DNA of 7,161 bases from NCBI GenBank assembly GCA_031178805.1, contig JAPSIJ010000107.1:1-7161 (forward strand), read 5' to 3'. Below, in pieces: positions 1 to 4,376 of the stretch. Both the position numbers and the translations under genes were made by a program. Below the pieces are notes generated by a model. The model saw nothing but the letters and a program-made list of their open reading frames with translations. It was not told where the DNA came from and made no database searches. How positions within the stretch are numbered: position 1 is the first letter of the stretch; every line of letters starts with the position of its first letter. The DNA comes from Cellulomonas sp. (GTDB lineage Bacteria > Actinomycetota > Actinomycetes > Actinomycetales > Cellulomonadaceae).

Positions 1-630
1 CTCGCTCGTGCACCGGCGCTGGGCCATCACGACGCCGACGGCCCGGTCGAGCTCGGCGCGGTCGGGCTCGGCGCGGTCGAGCCCCGGGCTGCCCGCGCCA
101 CCCGATCCGCCGGGCCGCGCGTCGCCGGCGGGGGCGAAGACGGAGGCGGAGGCGGAGGCGGCGCAGCGCAGGGCCAGCCCCGTCGTGCGGGCCAGCAGCC
201 GCGCCACGCGGGCGGCGGCGCCGAGGTCGGCCGCGGGCCACGCCCCCGCCGCGGGCCGCAGGAGCGTCACGACCACGAGGGCGCCCGGCGTGCGGCCCGG
301 CACGGCGACCGCCGAGCCGAAGCCCTCGCCCCGGGCCTGCTCCGACCACGACGGCCAGCGCCGCTCCCGGCCGAGGTCCGGCACCACCACGGGCACCTCC
401 CCCGCGAGGGCGAGCAGGCGGGGGCCGCCCGCCGCGCCGTCCTGCGCCCGCTCGCACCGGTCCGCGGCCGCGGAGGTGCTGCCCAGCCGCACCGGCCGGC
501 TGCCCCACACCGCGCTCGCGGACAGCTGCACCGCGTCGAGCGGCGCCGCGCGCAGGACGTCCGCGGCCACCGCCCGGAGCTCCTCCAGGGGCACCTGGGT
601 CCCCGCCGGACCGGACACCTCGCCGGTCAC
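1..630 (-). CDS. GAF-ANTAR transcription antitermination regulator (C-terminus cut by window edge)
   Basis: The first 210 residues are visible and the reading frame is still open at base 1. Residues about 15-152 have the size and alternating pattern of a GAF sensor domain (for example RLLALAGEVPVVVPDLGRE near 71-90, then GFGSAVAVPG and GALVVVTLL). A low-complexity Ala/Ser/Gly/Asp linker follows (about 155-193). From residue 194 the sequence LDRAVGVVMAQRRCTSE is the characteristic start of an ANTAR domain; about 40 further residues are expected beyond the edge. ANTAR proteins bind paired RNA hairpins in nascent transcripts and prevent termination; the GAF part would sense a ligand or signal that cannot be read from sequence. 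The GTG start at 630 overlaps the stop of the upstream surface-protein gene by four bases (GTGA), so translation is probably coupled. No independent Shine-Dalgarno is obvious. The ANTAR call rests on the motif and is firm; the GAF call is weaker because these GAF domains are divergent. Confidence 0.85.
   Translation of the reverse strand, partial: MTGEVSGPAGTQVPLEELRAVAADVLRAAPLDAVQLSASAVWGSRPVRLGSTSAAADRCERAQDGAAGGPRLLALAGEVPVVVPDLGRERRWPSWSEQARGEGFGSAVAVPGRTPGALVVVTLLRPAAGAWPAADLGAAARVARLLARTTGLALRCAASASASVFAPAGDARPGGSGGAGSPGLDRAEPDRAELDRAVGVVMAQRRCTSE
44..88 (-). repeat. 15-bp imperfect tandem repeat in the GAF-ANTAR linker
   Basis: Three 15-bp units starting at 44, 59 and 74 (cggtcgagctcggcg, cggtcgggctcggcg, then a degenerate third) encode the D-R-A-E-type repeats just before the ANTAR motif. 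The neighbouring linker also has three copies of a 6-bp unit around 141-160 that give alternating Ala-Ser. These are in-frame, so copy changes would alter linker length only. Confidence 0.6.
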
Positions 631-1682
631 CGTGCGGGCCGGCGTGCGAGGTGGACCAGCACGCCGCCCACCGCCACGACCGCGGCCGCGAGCAGCGCCG
701 CGCCCGCGACGCCGGCGCCCGTCACCGCGAGCGACCGGAGCGCCGGCCGGTCCACCGCGGCCGGGGTCCCGGCCGTGGTCGCGGCGGGCGCGGCCGTCGT
801 GGACGAGGAGCCCGTGGTCACCGTCCCGTCCGTCCCCGTGCCGGGGTCGTCGGGGGTCACGACGGGCGGGTCCGTCGGGGTGGGCCCGTTCGGGTCGACC
901 GGGTCGACCGGGTCCACGGGGTCGACGGGGTCGACCGGGTCCACGGGGTCGACGGGGTCGACCGGGTCCACCGGTCCCTCGGGCTCCCGGCCGGGCACGC
1001 AGTAGCGCCAGTCCCGCTCGTCCGCGCCGCCGCGACCCGAGTTGTCCTCGCCGAAGTGGTAGTTGTAGCCGTTCGACTCGGTCCAGTCGATGCACATGCC
1101 CGGCTCCAGCCCGAAGTACGACCACGGGATGAAGGTGGCGCCGATCAGCTCCTTGTGGCTGTCGATGCTGACGTTGCTGGCCCCCGGGACGTTGATGTTC
1201 ACGTAGCCGCTCGCGGGGATCGGGTCGCGGAAGTGCAGCCCGTCCGCCGCCCACCAGAAGGGCCGGTCGTACTCGTCGGCGTCCTGGTAGCCGTCCGTGA
1301 CGACCACGACGTCGCCGGCCGGGGCCGGCTGCGTCGCCTCGGGCTCGGTGGTCCCCGGCTCGGTGGTCCCCGGCTCGGTGGTCCCGGGCTGCGTCGTCTC
1401 CGGCTCGGTGGTCCCCGGCTCGGTGCTCTCCGGGTCGGTCGGCTGGGGTGCGGTGGTCTCCGGCGTCGTGGTCTCCGGTGCCGTGGCGTCCGGCTCGGTG
1501 GTCTCCGGCGTCGTGGTCGCCGGCGTCGTGACCTCGGGGTCCGTGCTCCCGGGGTCCGCGGCGTCGGCCGTCACGCTGACGACCGGTGCGTCGGCGACGG
1601 TCGCGTCTCCCACCTGGAGCACCGCCGGGGCTCCCGCCAGGACGAGGGCGAGCCCGAGCGCGGGTGCGCTGAGGGTGGACAT
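627..1682 (-). CDS. Secreted repeat-rich cell-wall protein with LAVTG (class E-type) sortase signal
   Basis: The protein has 351 residues. Residues 1-32 are a hydrophobic export signal ending near the Ala-rich GAPA/VADA sites, oddly without Lys or Arg in its N-region. Residues about 45-120 form a Thr/Pro/Glu stalk of TTEPG-like pentapeptides. Residues about 122-230 form a compact domain rich in Trp, Tyr and Gly with only two cysteines (C197, C228), which could form a disulfide; I do not recognise this domain. Residues 238-264 are nine VDP tripeptides, followed by a Thr/Ser/Pro spacer. LAVTG (318-322), a hydrophobic segment (about 323-345) and the tail HLARRPAR form a cell-wall sorting signal. 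LAxTG is the form known for class E sortases of high-GC Gram-positives. No sortase gene lies in the window. The ATG is set by a perfect AAGGAGG five bases upstream. The stop overlaps the GTG of the GAF-ANTAR gene. The protein probably projects the central domain from the wall; its ligand is unknown. Confidence 0.88.
   Translation of the reverse strand: MSTLSAPALGLALVLAGAPAVLQVGDATVADAPVVSVTADAADPGSTDPEVTTPATTTPETTEPDATAPETTTPETTAPQPTDPESTEPGTTEPETTQPGTTEPGTTEPGTTEPEATQPAPAGDVVVVTDGYQDADEYDRPFWWAADGLHFRDPIPASGYVNINVPGASNVSIDSHKELIGATFIPWSYFGLEPGMCIDWTESNGYNYHFGEDNSGRGGADERDWRYCVPGREPEGPVDPVDPVDPVDPVDPVDPVDPVDPVDPNGPTPTDPPVVTPDDPGTGTDGTVTTGSSSTTAAPAATTAGTPAAVDRPALRSLAVTGAGVAGAALLAAAVVAVGGVLVHLARRPAR
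892..972 (-). repeat. 9 x 9-bp in-frame minisatellite (VDP repeats)
   Basis: Nine 9-bp units encode nine consecutive Val-Asp-Pro triplets. Units come in variants (gggtcgacc, gggtccacg, gggtcgacg) arranged with a higher-order 27-bp period: 901-927 and 928-954 are identical, and 955-972 begins a third copy. This indicates growth by duplication of a three-unit block. Confidence 0.95.
1342..1431 (-). repeat. 15-bp tandem repeats encoding the TTEPG stalk
   Basis: Six 15-bp units are in register from 1342. Units 1, 2 and 5 are identical (ggctcggtggtcccc), unit 3 differs at its last base, and units 4 and 6 diverge further. More degenerate copies continue to about 1547. They encode the Thr/Glu/Pro stalk of the surface protein, a region likely to be extended and possibly O-glycosylated (inference). 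Confidence 0.9.
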
Positions 1683-1687
1683 GGGTT

Positions 1688-1694
1688 CCTCCTT
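1688..1694 (-). promoter_or_regulatory. Strong Shine-Dalgarno of the surface-protein gene
   Basis: On the minus strand this reads AAGGAGG, five bases before the ATG at 1682. It is the best ribosome binding site in the window and fixes the start. It directly abuts the 3' arm of the hairpin at 1695-1710. Confidence 0.85.
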
Positions 1695-1710
1695 CCCGCC
1701 TGCCGGCGGG
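1695..1710 (-). promoter_or_regulatory. Leader hairpin C, abutting the Shine-Dalgarno
   Basis: On the minus-strand RNA, CCCGCC and GGCGGG pair as a 6-bp all-GC stem around a GGCA tetraloop. The 3' arm ends one base before AAGGAGG, so folding could affect ribosome access. The role is inferred; the inverted repeat is directly visible. Confidence 0.5.
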
Positions 1711-1719
1711 GGGACGTGC

Positions 1720-1743
1720 CCGTCCGCGCCGTGGCGCGGACGG
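1720..1743 (-). promoter_or_regulatory. Leader hairpin B: 24-bp perfect palindrome (terminator or operator)
   Basis: The arms ccgtccgcgcc (1720-1730) and ggcgcggacgg (1733-1743) are perfectly complementary around GT. As RNA this gives a 10-bp stem with a four-base loop. It lies 48 nt past the STAS stop and 37 nt before the surface-protein start. No U-tract follows on the minus strand, so it is not a textbook intrinsic terminator. It could be a terminator of the U-less kind suggested for actinobacteria, an attenuator, or a DNA operator. Confidence 0.6.
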
Positions 1744-1747
1744 TGGG

Positions 1748-1759
1748 CCGCCCTGGCGG
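1748..1759 (-). promoter_or_regulatory. Leader hairpin A (short GC stem)
   Basis: CCGCC (1748-1752) and GGCGG (1755-1759) are inverted around two bases; as RNA a 4-bp stem with a four-base loop is possible. It is weak alone, but it is the first of three hairpins in a row in the 109-nt leader of the surface-protein gene. Confidence 0.3.
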
Positions 1760-1791
1760 TCGTGCCGCGGGCGGTGCTGACCCGGGCGGGG

Positions 1792-2145
1792 TCAGCCGCG
1801 CAGGTCGACGAGGGAGCCGGTGCCGGTGAGCTCGAGCAGGCGCCGCAGGCGCGGGTCCGCCCCGAGCACGCGGACCCGCCCGGGGGCGGTCGCGTGCACG
1901 GCGCACACGAGGTTGGCGAGCGCCGAGTCGGCGAAGGTCACGCCCGACACGTCGAGCGTGCGCACGCCCGCTGCCGCGAGCGCGCCGAGCGCGCCCTCCA
2001 GCTCGCGGTCCCCGCCGAGCAGGGCGCAGAACCGCCCGAGGGTGTCCCGGTCCACGTCGCCGCGCAGGCGCAGCGTCGTGGGGTCGTCCGGGTCGAACCG
2101 GATCTCGCCGCACCGGTCGCCCGTCGCGGGTGCCGGTGCCGTCAT
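1792..2145 (-). CDS. STAS-domain protein (anti-sigma factor antagonist-like)
   Basis: The 117-residue protein is essentially one STAS domain. The N-terminal beta strand TLRLRGDVDRDTL (about 24-36) precedes the signature strand-loop LDVSGVTFADSALANLV (about 64-80). Ser74, directly after Asp73, aligns with Ser58 of Bacillus SpoIIAA, the residue phosphorylated by the anti-sigma kinase. The usual second Ser-Gly of the DSSG motif is replaced by Ala-Leu. In this family the unphosphorylated protein binds an anti-sigma factor and frees the sigma factor. No anti-sigma kinase, phosphatase or sigma gene is present here, so the partner is unknown; some STAS proteins have other roles. I chose the ATG at 2145 because GGAG lies seven bases upstream and the domain starts soon after. 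Upstream starts at 2169 and 2202 have no ribosome binding site. The gene lies 109 nt upstream of the surface-protein gene on the same strand and may share its transcript. Confidence 0.85.
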   Translation of the reverse strand: MTAPAPATGDRCGEIRFDPDDPTTLRLRGDVDRDTLGRFCALLGGDRELEGALGALAAAGVRTLDVSGVTFADSALANLVCAVHATAPGRVRVLGADPRLRRLLELTGTGSLVDLRG

Positions 2146-2171
2146 CGTGGTGCTCCGTCCGTCGTCCATGA

Positions 2172-2177
2172 CGTCTA
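2172..2177 (-). promoter_or_regulatory. Possible -10 element (TAGACG) of the STAS gene
   Basis: TAGACG on the minus strand resembles the actinobacterial TAGACT/TANNNT -10 box. A start of transcription about seven bases on would leave a 20-nt leader holding the GGAG before the ATG at 2145. No -35 match is seen, so this is tentative. Confidence 0.3.
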
Positions 2178-2408
2178 CGGCAGCACCGGGGGCACCACGC
2201 ACCGGGGGCCCGCAGCGACTAGGTGGTGGCGCGACGTCGCGGCCCGGGGGTACTCAACCGGTGGTATGGCGGGAGTGGGTGGCGTCGGGCCAGGGCGGCG
2301 AGGGTCGTGCGGACGCGGCGCCGGCGGCCCGTCAGACCGGCGGGCGCCGGGTGTCCCGCGGGGGCCGGGCGCAGGAGGACTCCGGCGCGGGACGGTCCGG
2401 GCACGACG
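2178..2408. other. Intergenic region without a convincing gene
   Basis: Open frames cross this stretch but have no ribosome binding site, no recognisable domain and low-complexity Arg/Gly/Ala content typical of non-coding GC-rich DNA. It contains a 12-bp perfect palindrome CGCGACGTCGCG at 2230-2241, about 85 bp upstream of the STAS start, which could be an operator. It also contains a 7-bp inverted repeat (TCCCGCG at 2354-2360, CGCGGGA at 2386-2392). Nothing else stands out. Confidence 0.5.
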
Positions 2409-2451
2409 CGGCCGGCGGTCCCCGGCGCACGTGGGCAAGGACCGCCGGCCG
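2409..2451 (-). terminator. 13-bp inverted repeat downstream of the EIIB gene
   Basis: Arms 2409-2421 and 2439-2451 are perfectly complementary (13 bp, nearly all GC) around a 17-base loop. On the minus strand the structure begins 11 bases after the EIIB stop, the usual place for a terminator. No U-tract follows. A second, overlapping 14-bp palindrome sits at 2442-2455. Intrinsic-type termination or 3'-end protection is the likely role, by inference. Confidence 0.55.
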
Positions 2452-2462
2452 GCGGGGCGGGC

Positions 2463-2693
2463 TCAGCGCAGGCCGTCGAGCTCCGCCGCGAGGGAGTCGG
2501 CCTCGGGGCCGACGATGACCTGGACGATGCGGCCGGACCGCACGACGCCGAACGCGCCGGTGGCCTTGAGGCCGTCCTCGTCGACCTGCTGCGGGTCGGT
2601 GACCTCGACCCGGAGCCGGGTGATGCACGGCTCCAGGTCGACGACGTTGCCGCCGCCGCCCAGCGCCACCAGGATCTGCTCTGCCTTGCTCAT
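2463..2693 (-). CDS. Stand-alone PTS EIIB subunit, glucose/N-acetylglucosamine type
   Basis: The 76 residues form one EIIB domain of the glucose family. The phosphorylated cysteine is Cys23 in LEPCITRLRVEV, the family signature, and GAFGVVRSGRIVQVIVGPEAD (about 48-68) is the conserved second half. The domain takes phosphate from EIIA and passes it to the sugar moving through EIIC. Here it is a separate soluble protein, as in NagF of Streptomyces, which serves N-acetylglucosamine uptake; sugar specificity cannot be read from EIIB alone. No EIIA or EIIC gene is in the window. The start at 2693 is chosen because GGGAG lies five bases upstream and MSKAEQIL is the expected beginning; an upstream ATG at 2753 would add an unrelated 20-residue tail. 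The gene is divergent from glbO and followed by a strong inverted repeat. Confidence 0.9.
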   Translation of the reverse strand: MSKAEQILVALGGGGNVVDLEPCITRLRVEVTDPQQVDEDGLKATGAFGVVRSGRIVQVIVGPEADSLAAELDGLR

Positions 2694-2762
2694 GGAACTC
2701 CCGTCGTGCTCGCTCGCTGCCCGATCCGCCCCTGCGGCCGCGGGGGCGGCCATCTGCGGCCC

Positions 2763-2768
2763 AGCCTA
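2763..2768 (-). promoter_or_regulatory. Candidate -10 (TAGGCT) for the EIIB gene
   Basis: TAGGCT on the minus strand matches the TAGRNT form of the main actinobacterial -10 box, in a region otherwise almost free of A and T. It would give a leader of about 60 nt before the ATG at 2693. No convincing -35 is seen at 17-18 bp. Confidence 0.4.
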
Positions 2769-2819
2769 GTCCGCGCCGGCCGAGCGGGGGCGGGCAGCCG
2801 CGCCGCACGGCCGGCCCGC

Positions 2820-2863
2820 ACCGGGCGGGGACCGGGCCGGCACCGGGCGAGGACCGGGCCGGC
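2820..2863. repeat. Four 11-bp direct repeats with ACCGGGC core in the EIIB-glbO divergent region
   Basis: ACCGGGC begins at 2820, 2831, 2842 and 2853, exactly 11 bp apart. Seen as a larger unit, 2818-2839 and 2840-2861 are a 22-bp tandem repeat with a single mismatch. A degenerate fifth copy follows at 2864. One-turn spacing puts all copies on the same face of the helix, as in multi-site protein binding regions. They lie 30-73 bp upstream of the glbO start. Confidence 0.85.
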
Positions 2864-2879
2864 AGCCGGGGCGTGGTGG

Positions 2880-2885
2880 GAGACT
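2880..2885 (+). promoter_or_regulatory. Possible -10 (GAGACT) for leaderless glbO transcript
   Basis: GAGACT differs only in its first base from TAGACT and lies seven bases before the ATG, the spacing expected when transcription starts at the start codon. The overlapping GGGAG could instead be a distant Shine-Dalgarno (10-base spacing). No -35 match. Confidence 0.35.
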
Positions 2886-2892
2886 GTCGCGC

Positions 2893-3390
2893 ATGACCCA
2901 GCCGACGCCGTCCCGGCCGGAGCCGGCCCGGACCGCCCTGCCGCTCACCGCCGCCGCCTCCGTCTCCCCGGGGCGGCCCGCGCCCGAGGGGTCGTCCGAG
3001 GCGCGCCGCCGGGACTCGTTCTACGAGGCCGTCGGCGGCCACGAGACGTTCGTCCGCCTGGTCGACGCGTTCTACGAGGGCGTGGCGACCGACCCCGTGC
3101 TGAAGCCGATGTACCCGGAGGAGGACATGGGCCCCGCGCGGCGGCGGCTGACGATGTTCCTCGAGCAGTACTGGGGCGGCCCGACCGCCTACTCCGAGGA
3201 GCGCGGGCACCCGCGGCTGCGGATGCGGCACATGCCGTTCGCCGTGGACCCCGACGCCCGCGACCGGTGGCTCGCCCACATGCGCGCGGCGGTGGACACC
3301 CTCGGCCTGGCGCCGATGTACGAGGCGACGCTGTGGGACTACCTGGAGCGCGCCGCGCACTCGCTGGTCAACACCGCCGGGCGACCCTGA
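2893..3390 (+). CDS. glbO: Truncated haemoglobin, group II (GlbO type)
   Basis: The protein has 165 residues. Residues about 40-165 match the 2-on-2 globin of the mycobacterial GlbO group: SFYEAVGG (42-49), FYEGVATDPVLKPMYPEED (60-78), MFLEQYWGGP (88-97) and GHPRLRMRHMPF (105-116). His113 is the proximal haem ligand. Tyr61 (B10), Tyr74 (CD1) and Trp126 (G8) are the expected distal-pocket residues of group II. These proteins bind oxygen or NO with haem and are linked to NO/peroxide defence or to oxygen delivery to respiration; the physiological role here is not shown by sequence. An extra N-terminal arm of about 40 Pro/Ala/Arg-rich residues precedes the globin, whereas GlbO proteins are usually near 130 residues. 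No alternative ATG, GTG or TTG lies within the arm, so the arm appears real. tesB starts 29 nt downstream on the same strand. Confidence 0.93.
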   Translation: MTQPTPSRPEPARTALPLTAAASVSPGRPAPEGSSEARRRDSFYEAVGGHETFVRLVDAFYEGVATDPVLKPMYPEEDMGPARRRLTMFLEQYWGGPTAYSEERGHPRLRMRHMPFAVDPDARDRWLAHMRAAVDTLGLAPMYEATLWDYLERAAHSLVNTAGRP

Positions 3391-3406
3391 CGCCTGCGAC
3401 CCGTGA

Positions 3407-3412
3407 GACGCT
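3407..3412 (+). promoter_or_regulatory. Possible -10 (GACGCT) before tesB
   Basis: The hexamer has A at position 2 and T at position 6 and lies seven bases before the GTG start, as for the other plus-strand genes. tesB also lacks a clear Shine-Dalgarno. It could equally be read from the glbO transcript, 29 nt away. Confidence 0.25.
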
Positions 3413-3419
3413 GGTCGGC

Positions 3420-4319
3420 GTGACCGACGCTGCACCGCAGGGCGCGACCACCGCGCCGACCGCCCCCGACCCCATCACCGCGCTGCTCGGCGTCCTGGAC
3501 GTCGCCCCCGGCGCCGGGACCGACGCGTTCACCGCGCACAACCTGCCCAAGCCCGGTGGCCGGGTGTTCGGCGGCCAGGTCATCGCGCAGGCGCTCATCG
3601 CGGCCGGCCGCACCGTGCCGGAGGGGCGCCTGCCGCACTCGCTGCACGGCTACTTCCTGCGCGCGGGCGACGTCGCCACCCCGGTCGACCTCGCGGTCGA
3701 GCGGCTGCGCGACGGCCGGTCGTTCTCCGCGCGCCGCACGCACGCGGCGCAGGGCGGGGACCCGATCCTGTCGATGATCGCCTCGTTCCAGGAGGACCAG
3801 GAGGGCCTGGAGCTCACCGAGCTCGCGCCGGACGTCCCGGACCCCGAGGACGTGGAGTCGGCGATGGACCGGATGGGCCACCTCGACCACCCCGTCGCCC
3901 GGTTCTGGACGCACGAGAGCGCGTTCGACGTCCGGCACGTCGGCGGGTCCATCTACCTCGGCCCCGCCCCCGCGGCCGACGCGCGGCAGCAGGTGTGGAT
4001 GCGCACCAAGGGCGCGCTGCCCGACGACGCGCTGCTGCACCGCGCGGTGCTGGCGTTCGCCTGCGACCAGATCATGCTCGAGCCGGTGCTCCGCCGCGCC
4101 GGGCTGTCCTGGCTCACCCCCGGGCTGTCCGTCGCGAGCCTCGACCACGCCATGTGGTGGCACCGCGACGTGCGGGTCGACGAGTGGCTGCTCTTCGACC
4201 AGGCGGCGCCGTCCGCGCAGGGCGGCCGCGGGCTCGGCACCACCCGGGTGTTCGACCGGTCCGGTGCCCTCGTGGCGACCATCGCCCAGGAGGGCATGGT
4301 CCGCGTGCCGCAGGCCTGA
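3420..4319 (+). CDS. tesB: Acyl-CoA thioesterase II (TesB family)
   Basis: The 299-residue protein has the double hot-dog fold of TesB (E. coli TesB is about 286). It hydrolyses acyl-CoA to free fatty acid and CoA in the cytoplasm. The first hot-dog holds GGRVFGGQVIAQAL (46-59), HSLHGYFLRAGD (73-84) and RDGRSFSARR (97-106). The second holds LAFACDQIML (211-220) and SLDHAMWWHR (240-249) and ends in AQEGMVRV (289-296). Asp216, Ser240 and Gln290 align with the E. coli catalytic Asp204, Thr228 and Gln278, with Ser in place of Thr as in many homologues. The GTG at 3420 is chosen because it gives the normal family length; the frame is open much further upstream, but that part overlaps glbO. The ribosome binding site is poor. 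Native substrates are unknown; roles in fatty acid turnover are inferred from the family. Confidence 0.93.
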   Translation: MTDAAPQGATTAPTAPDPITALLGVLDVAPGAGTDAFTAHNLPKPGGRVFGGQVIAQALIAAGRTVPEGRLPHSLHGYFLRAGDVATPVDLAVERLRDGRSFSARRTHAAQGGDPILSMIASFQEDQEGLELTELAPDVPDPEDVESAMDRMGHLDHPVARFWTHESAFDVRHVGGSIYLGPAPAADARQQVWMRTKGALPDDALLHRAVLAFACDQIMLEPVLRRAGLSWLTPGLSVASLDHAMWWHRDVRVDEWLLFDQAAPSAQGGRGLGTTRVFDRSGALVATIAQEGMVRVPQA

Positions 4320-4325
4320 CGGCCG

Positions 4326-4349
4326 GCCGCCGGCGCTCCGCTGGCGGGC
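4326..4349 (+). terminator. GC-rich hairpin after tesB
   Basis: GCCGCCGGC (4326-4334) can pair with GCTGGCGGGC (4340-4349) with one bulge and one G-U pair around a five-base loop, beginning seven bases after the tesB stop. No T-run follows, so terminator function is tentative. Confidence 0.35.
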
Positions 4350-4364
4350 GACCGGGCCGCGGGG

Positions 4365-4370
4365 CACAGT
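4365..4370 (+). promoter_or_regulatory. Possible -10 (CACAGT) before topoisomerase IB
   Basis: The hexamer has A at position 2 and T at position 6, six bases before the GTG at 4377. There is no Shine-Dalgarno at the normal distance, so a leaderless message is plausible. The match to TANNNT is otherwise weak. Confidence 0.3.
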
Positions 4371-4376
4371 GTCCCG

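Noticed and set aside
892..972. CRISPR-like array
   Set aside because: Units are 9 bp, contiguous and without spacers; they encode in-frame VDP.
775..1005. Plus-strand 76-codon frame made of Gly-Ser-Thr repeats, collagen-like at first sight
   Set aside because: It is the complement of the VDP repeat DNA, and the minus-strand frame has the signal peptide, ribosome binding site and sorting signal.
8..1132. Long plus-strand open frame opposite the GAF-ANTAR and surface-protein genes
   Set aside because: The translation is Arg/Pro/Ser-rich with no domain, and the minus strand carries recognisable ANTAR, LAxTG and repeat features with proper starts.
1695..1743. Canonical ANTAR dual-hexaloop target
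   Set aside because: When the stems are opened to six-base loops, the loops read CGGCAG and CCACGG on the minus-strand RNA. The known pattern needs A at position 1 and G at position 4, so it does not match.
2146..2169. Upstream ATG at 2169 (or 2202) as the STAS start
   Set aside because: Neither has a Shine-Dalgarno. ATG at 2145 has GGAG at seven bases and starts close to the first STAS strand.
1297..2769. 490-codon plus-strand frame across the STAS and EIIB region
   Set aside because: It is antisense to the surface, STAS and EIIB genes, has no ribosome binding site or domain, and its composition is that of a shadow frame.
2223..3419. Extension of the tesB frame upstream as one 698-codon protein
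   Set aside because: The frame is merely open. The upstream part overlaps the glbO gene in another frame and has no domain; GTG at 3420 gives the normal TesB length.
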